Assembly: GCF_013375155.1 (NCBI RefSeq)
Contig: NZ_JABXOF010000012.1
Span: 1 to 64,000, forward strand
Origin: Serratia ureilytica
GTDB lineage: Bacteria > Pseudomonadota > Gammaproteobacteria > Enterobacterales > Enterobacteriaceae
DNA length: 64,000 nt
Direction: 5' to 3'
Shown: positions 59,473-64,000 of the stretch, piece by piece
Layout: each line of letters begins with the position of its first letter
Position numbering within the stretch: the first letter of the stretch is position 1
The notes under the pieces: generated by a model
The model's database searches: none
Told to the model about the DNA's origin: nothing
Seen by the model: only the letters and a program-made list of their open reading frames with translations
Translations under genes and position numbers: made by a program

Positions 59473-60975
59473 TTAGATCAGCTTCAACGCGACCCAATAC
59501 AGCGCACCGGAAAGCAGAATCGAGATTGGCAGGGTGAGCACCCAGGCCAACAGGATGTTCTTCACGGTTTTGCTCTGCACGCCGCCGCCGTCCACGATCA
59601 TCGTCCCGGCAACCGCCGAAGAGAGAACGTGGGTGGTGGAGACCGGCATGCCGGTATAACTCGCCACGCCGATCGACAGCGCCGCGGTCATCTGGGCCGA
59701 TACGCCCTGGGCGTAGGTCATGCCTTTCTTGCCGATCTTCTCGCCGATGGTGGTGGCTACGCGTTTCCAGCCCACCATGGTGCCGAGCGACAGCGCCAGC
59801 GCGACGGCGACGATGATCCACATCGGCGCGTACTCGACGGTCTGCAGCAGATCCTGACGCAGGTTCTTCAGGAAGCGCTGGTCGGCGGATGAGGTTTCCG
59901 GCAGCTTGGCGACTTTATCCGCCGTGTCGGTCACGCACATCAGCAGGCGGCGCAAATGGCTGCGCTGCTCAACCGTCAACTGATCGTAGCTTTGCAGGTT
60001 GGTCAGCATGCCCTGAGCCAGCTCGATCGCCGGCATGGCGCGCGAACTGTCGCAGTGGAACTCGGCCGGTTTGCCAGGCGTGGCTTCGTCATCCGGGCTT
60101 GGCACCAGCGGCGTCAACGACACCGCATGCGACAGCGCGTCGCCGTGCTGCTGGTAATATTGCTGCAGGTGGGTCACGGCGTCACGCGTACGGGTGATGT
60201 CATAACCGGTTGCATTCATATTGACCACGAAGCCGGCCGGGGCAACGCCGATCAGCACCAGCATGATAAGGCCGATGCCTTTCTGACCGTCGTTGGCGCC
60301 GTGCGAGAAGCTGACGCCAATCGCCGACAGGATCAGCGCGATACGGGTCCAGAACGGCGGCTTGCGTTTGCCGTCGACCTTTTCACGTTCCGCTGGGGTC
60401 ATGTGGATACGCTGGCGTTTCTTGGTGCCACTCCAATAGCGGCGCAAGGCGAACACCATCACTCCCGCCACCATCATGCCGACCAGCGGCGAGAACAGCA
60501 GAGAAAGGAAAATGCCAATCATTTTCGGGACGTTAAGCGCATCCACGACCGAAGTGTGGGTCATCAGGGCGTTGGTTAAACCGACACCGATGATTGCGCC
60601 TATCAGCGTATGGGAACTGGACGCCGGCAGACCGAAATACCAGGTGCCGAGGTTCCAGATGATTGCCGCCAACAGCATGGAGAAGACCATGGCTAATCCG
60701 TGTGCTGAACTGACGTTCAACAACAGATCGGTAGGCAACAAGTGGACGATGGCGTAAGCAACACTCAAACCGCCGAGCATTACGCCAAGAAAGTTGAACA
60801 AACCTGCCATCACGACCGCAAGTTGCGAGCGCATGGCGCGGGTATAAATAACTGTAGCGACCGCATTGGCCGTATCATGAAAACCGTTGATGGCTTCATA
60901 AAACAACACGAACAACAATGCGAGAATTAACATCAGGCCGGTATGGAAATCCAGGCCAGCGAACAAATGCAGCAT
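59473..60975 (-). CDS. pitA: Low-affinity inorganic phosphate transporter PitA
   Basis: A 500-residue Pit-family symporter for metal-phosphate complexes and protons. The two family repeats are visible as [30 protein letters not shown] near residue 20-45 and [24 protein letters not shown] near 220-240. A long hydrophilic central loop covers about 250-365. E. coli length and neighbours (uspB, yhiN). Confidence 0.96.
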   Translation of the reverse strand: MLHLFAGLDFHTGLMLILALLFVLFYEAINGFHDTANAVATVIYTRAMRSQLAVVMAGLFNFLGVMLGGLSVAYAIVHLLPTDLLLNVSSAHGLAMVFSMLLAAIIWNLGTWYFGLPASSSHTLIGAIIGVGLTNALMTHTSVVDALNVPKMIGIFLSLLFSPLVGMMVAGVMVFALRRYWSGTKKRQRIHMTPAEREKVDGKRKPPFWTRIALILSAIGVSFSHGANDGQKGIGLIMLVLIGVAPAGFVVNMNATGYDITRTRDAVTHLQQYYQQHGDALSHAVSLTPLVPSPDDEATPGKPAEFHCDSSRAMPAIELAQGMLTNLQSYDQLTVEQRSHLRRLLMCVTDTADKVAKLPETSSADQRFLKNLRQDLLQTVEYAPMWIIVAVALALSLGTMVGWKRVATTIGEKIGKKGMTYAQGVSAQMTAALSIGVASYTGMPVSTTHVLSSAVAGTMIVDGGGVQSKTVKNILLAWVLTLPISILLSGALYWVALKLI

Positions 60976-61275
60976 AAGCGTTACGCCAGTTTGTGGACAT
61001 GAACGCCGCGCATTATCAGTGACAACCGGTGCCGGGGAAAAGGAAAATATGACGTTTTTTTGATTTGGACATGACGAAATGGTGGCGTGTCTATAACAAA
61101 AATATGGAATATCAACGCGTTAATCTGCTCTGACCTCTGTAATATTTTCTTACTATGGCGTTGGCGGCGCGGGGGCTTTACAATCTGCCGCCGTGAATTT
61201 GGCGGTGACCGGCGGCGAAACGGCGTAATATGGCGCTCTTTTGTCGCGATTGTGGTTTTGATAAGTGAGGCTCAG
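60976..61275 (+). other. Divergent intergenic region pitA / yhiN
   Basis: A 300-base gap that must hold both promoters. The in-frame plus-strand extension of yhiN upstream of 61276 is not supported by family comparison. No other structure stands out. Confidence 0.45.
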
Positions 61276-62475
61276 GTGGAACAGTTTGATGTCGTAGTGA
61301 TTGGGGCGGGCGCCGCCGGCATGTTTTGCGCCGCGCAGGCGGGGCAACTCGGTTGCCGCGTGTTGCTGCTCGACAACGGCAAAAAACCGGGCCGCAAGAT
61401 CCTGATGTCCGGCGGCGGGCGCTGCAACTTCACCAACATGTACGCCGAACCGGCGGCCTATCTGTCGAACAACCCGCATTTTTGCAAGTCGGCGCTGGCG
61501 CGCTACACCCAGTGGGACTTCATCGATCTGATCAACCGTTACGGCATCGCCTACCATGAAAAAACGCTGGGGCAGCTGTTCTGCGACGATTCGGCGCAGC
61601 AGGTGGTGGATCTGCTGGTCAAAGAGTGCGAGCTGGGCCAGGTGACGATGCGCCTGCGCAGCGAAGTGCTGGGCGTGGAGAAAACCGAGAACGGCTACGC
61701 GCTGGCGCTCAATGGCGAAAAAGTAAGTGCTCGCTCACTTGTGGTGGCCAGCGGCGGATTATCCATGCCGGGGCTGGGCGCCTCGCCGTTCGGTTACAAG
61801 CTGGCGGAGCAGTTCGGCCTCAGGGTGCTGCCGACGCGCGCCGGGCTGGTGCCGTTTACCCTGCATAAGCCGCTGCTGGAGCATGTGCAAACGCTGTCCG
61901 GCGTGTCGGTGCCGGCGGTGATCACCGCCGAGAACGGCGTCAGCTTCCGTGAAAGCATCCTGTTCACCCATCGCGGCCTGTCCGGCCCGGCGGTATTGCA
62001 GTTGTCCAGCTACTGGCAACCGGGTGAGTATGTGAGCATTAACTTACTTCCTGAGCTTGATCTGGCGGGCTTCCTTGATGAACAGCGCCTGCAGCACCCT
62101 AACCAAAGCCTGAAAAACACCCTGGCGCTGCACTTGCCGAAGCGGCTGGTGGAATGCTTGCAGACCCTGGGACAACTGCCGGAGGCGACGCTGAAGCAGC
62201 TGAATGCGCCGCAGCAGGCGGCACTGGTGGATCTGTTGCAGAACTGGCGCGTGCAGCCGAACGGCACCGAGGGTTATCGCACGGCGGAGGTGACGCTCGG
62301 CGGCGTCGACACCAACGAACTTTCTTCCAAGACGATGGAAGCCCACAAGGCGCCGGGGCTCTATTTTATCGGCGAAGTGGTGGACGTGACCGGGTGGCTG
62401 GGCGGTTACAACTTCCAGTGGGCCTGGAGCTCGGCCTGGGCCTGCGCCCAGGCGCTGGCGGCGCAGGGGCGTTAA
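61276..62475 (+). CDS. yhiN: HI0933-family flavoprotein YhiN
   Basis: A 399-residue NAD(P)/FAD-dependent oxidoreductase of unknown substrate. The FAD motif VVIGAGAAGMFCAAQAG is at residues 6-22, followed by the family signature GRKILMSGGGRCNFTNM near 41-57 and the C-terminal YFIGEVVDVTGWLGGYNFQWAWSSAWACAQ. It tracks E. coli YhiN closely. The start is a GTG at 61276 with GAGG six bases ahead, matching the E. coli N-terminus; an in-frame start at 61087 is too long. Confidence 0.93.
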   Translation: MEQFDVVVIGAGAAGMFCAAQAGQLGCRVLLLDNGKKPGRKILMSGGGRCNFTNMYAEPAAYLSNNPHFCKSALARYTQWDFIDLINRYGIAYHEKTLGQLFCDDSAQQVVDLLVKECELGQVTMRLRSEVLGVEKTENGYALALNGEKVSARSLVVASGGLSMPGLGASPFGYKLAEQFGLRVLPTRAGLVPFTLHKPLLEHVQTLSGVSVPAVITAENGVSFRESILFTHRGLSGPAVLQLSSYWQPGEYVSINLLPELDLAGFLDEQRLQHPNQSLKNTLALHLPKRLVECLQTLGQLPEATLKQLNAPQQAALVDLLQNWRVQPNGTEGYRTAEVTLGGVDTNELSSKTMEAHKAPGLYFIGEVVDVTGWLGGYNFQWAWSSAWACAQALAAQGR

Positions 62476-62504
62476 AACGCCGCTTGGCCTTGAAACGCGC
62501 CGGG

Positions 62505-63506
62505 TCACATCGACCCGGCATTGAGCTGACTCATTAATTTAATTTTAGTATCGCCGTCGAGAAAACTCGCCTCCAGCGCCTGTCGGTTGCTGCGGTTAAA
62601 ATCGTCATCCTGCCAGCCGAAGGCGTCATGCAACAGCTGGTACTCCTTGTTCAGCGTGGTATCGACGACGGTGCGCGCATCGGTATTCACGTTTAGCCGC
62701 ACCCCCCACTTTTTGAGCCGATCTATCGGATGATCGTCGATGCTGTCGAACAAATTGCAGGTGAGATTGCAGCTGGGGCAGATCTCGAGCAGGACGCCGG
62801 TGGCTACCAGGCGCTCGACGAGCGCAGGGTCCTCGATGCTTCTGACGCCGTGGCCGATGCGTGACACCTGCAGCCTATCTAGCGTTTCCCGCACGCTGTC
62901 GGGGCCTTTCGCCTCACCGGCGTGGGCGATGACGTTGCCGCCGGCGGCACGCACGGCGCGAAAGGCCGCCACATGGTGGGTCAGCGGGTAACGTGCTTCA
63001 TCGGCGGCCAAATCCAGCGCCACCACGCCGCTTCCCTGATAATCGATAACCAGCTTCGCCGTTTGCAGGCTGGCGGCCGCGTCGAAATGCCGCAGCGTGC
63101 ATAGGATAAGCCCGGCGGCGATGCCGTAAGCCCGCGAGGCGTTATGCATGGCCGCCAGCACCGTCTCGACCACCGCTTCGCCGGTTAACCCCAGCCGGGT
63201 ATGCAGCAGCGGCGCGAAGCGCAGCTCGGCATAGATGACATTATCCGCCGCCAACTGCGCGAATAAGTCCTCGACGGCCAGCGCTATCGCCTGGCTTGTC
63301 TGCAATAGATCTATTTGCGGCGCTATCTTGCTTAGAAAGTCCCCCAGATCGGCGCATCGTTTCGCCGCGACAAATTGCCGATTAAATGCCGTTCTGGTTA
63401 TTTGCGGGTCGACCTTTTTTAAATAGTGGTAGCTTAAACAGGTATCCAAATGGACGTGTAATTCCACTTTCTTCAATTTTCTTGGATCGAATTTCATGCG
63501 GGTCAC
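62505..63506 (-). CDS. Adenosine deaminase-family protein
   Basis: A 333-residue metal-dependent deaminase of the Add/AMP deaminase family. The metal-binding HVHLD (residues about 14-18), catalytic Glu in VIAHAGEAKGP, metal His in RIGHGVRS, and Asp in NVNTDART are present. It differs clearly from the E. coli Add sequence, so another purine or adenosine-like substrate is possible. The GTG at 63506 directly follows the stop of the nucleoside hydrolase gene; an ATG at 63497 is an alternative start. The pair would convert nucleosides to bases and inosine-type products (inference). Confidence 0.85.
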   Translation of the reverse strand: MTRMKFDPRKLKKVELHVHLDTCLSYHYLKKVDPQITRTAFNRQFVAAKRCADLGDFLSKIAPQIDLLQTSQAIALAVEDLFAQLAADNVIYAELRFAPLLHTRLGLTGEAVVETVLAAMHNASRAYGIAAGLILCTLRHFDAAASLQTAKLVIDYQGSGVVALDLAADEARYPLTHHVAAFRAVRAAGGNVIAHAGEAKGPDSVRETLDRLQVSRIGHGVRSIEDPALVERLVATGVLLEICPSCNLTCNLFDSIDDHPIDRLKKWGVRLNVNTDARTVVDTTLNKEYQLLHDAFGWQDDDFNRSNRQALEASFLDGDTKIKLMSQLNAGSM

Positions 63507-64000
63507 TTATTTCATTAACGGCTGAGATAACAACGAGAACAGTTTTTCTTTAAACAGGCCGGGCTTAATGCGGGTAATCACGCGCGCATTGGCCGGTTCG
63601 CCGGTAAGCTGAGTGGAATCGATGACGTAATGGCCGTAAGACCTCTCACTTTTATATTCTACCCATGAATACGCTTCCAGACTGGTCTCGACGATATCCG
63701 GATAGAGCGCCACCGCCATGGTGGTCGGATCGGGCAAATCAAACCCTTTGCGTTCGGTGCGCCGTGCGTTGAACGCCATCAGCGCGCGATTGCAGCGCAC
63801 GGCAAAGCGTCCCAGTTCGCCGAGGTTATTCAATCGTTCTATATCGCGTTCGTCGATAAACGCTTCCCCCATGCCGATCTCCCAGCCGACGAGAGTGAGC
63901 GGCAGCCCGGCAGTGAGCACCAGATGCGCAGCCTCGGCGTCGGCGTAAAAATTAAATTCGGCCAGCGGGGTGATATTGCCGGGCGTCAGTCCGGAACCGC
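63507..64000 (-). CDS. Nucleoside hydrolase (5' end outside the window)
   Basis: The C-terminal about 164 residues of an inosine/uridine-preferring nucleoside hydrolase. The open frame continues past the right edge. It shows GNITPLAEFNFYADAEAAHLVL, the family region that follows the Ca-binding N-terminus, and PDPTTMAVALYPDIV with the conserved D-P-near-C-terminal Asp. It is the upstream gene of a two-gene unit with the deaminase-family gene. Confidence 0.88.
   Translation of the reverse strand, partial: GSGLTPGNITPLAEFNFYADAEAAHLVLTAGLPLTLVGWEIGMGEAFIDERDIERLNNLGELGRFAVRCNRALMAFNARRTERKGFDLPDPTTMAVALYPDIVETSLEAYSWVEYKSERSYGHYVIDSTQLTGEPANARVITRIKPGLFKEKLFSLLSQPLMK

Overview
The window is a high-GC enterobacterial chromosome segment that looks like Serratia, closest in my judgement to S. 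marcescens. The evidence is: gene order and protein sequences of the order Enterobacterales; an ilv leader, attenuator and operon; two large subtilase autotransporters of the kind known from S. marcescens (Ssp-h1/Ssp-h2-like); and an RpfF/RpfR pair. No database search was possible, so the species is an inference.

Layout. (1) 1-260: tRNA-Asp and tRNA-Trp followed by a terminator, as found at the tail of the E. coli rrnC operon. (2) 488-3325: hdfR, maoP and comM in the E. coli order. (3) 3667-4899: an MFS transporter inserted between comM and the ilv leader. (4) 5033-11632: ilvL with its attenuator and an intact ilvGMEDA operon. (5) 11745-14041: an overlapping pair of unrecognised genes (331 aa with a hydrophobic core, then a 192 aa membrane protein) and a DUF2461 gene. 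(6) 14052-16586: ilvY and ilvC, divergent. (7) 16641-24276: kdgK, pdeH, yhjG, cdh, yhjE and yhjD, a block that in E. coli lies far from ilvC. (8) 24618-41040: an accessory stretch with rpfF and rpfR (DSF-type signalling and c-di-GMP), spy, a Tm-1-like gene with a TetR regulator, two tandem autotransporter serine proteases, and a phosphorelay-like group (BetR-REC protein, hybrid histidine kinase, periplasmic molybdopterin-domain-fold protein without cysteine). (9) 41200-62475: gor, rlmJ, ASCH and HIT genes, prlC, rsmJ, a sugar ABC transporter with FGGY kinase and SIS-domain genes, gdhA, uspA, LysR and SDR genes, uspB, pitA and yhiN. (10) 62505-64000: an adenosine-deaminase-family gene and a nucleoside hydrolase cut by the window end.

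How the parts work together. Region 4 plus ilvY/ilvC gives the whole isoleucine/valine pathway, with attenuation at ilvL and IlvY control of ilvC. Regions 7 and 9 together follow the E. coli 78-79 min order (uspB-pitA ... gor ... yhjD-kdgK). The accessory stretch in region 8 therefore fills the slot that holds the acid-fitness island in E. coli. Several c-di-GMP genes (pdeH, rpfR) and surface or envelope genes (proteases, spy, hybrid kinase) lie there or next to it. The sugar cluster at 47.5-54.3 kb sits where E. coli has dtpB and looks like a self-contained uptake and phosphorylation route for a pentulose or related sugar.

The least described items are the 331/192 aa gene pair with an inverted repeat over its start codon, the three-gene signalling group at 37.9-41.0 kb, a minus-strand terminator at 37.57 kb with no gene in front of it, and tiny ORFs plus a hairpin upstream of the SDR gene at 58.7-58.9 kb.
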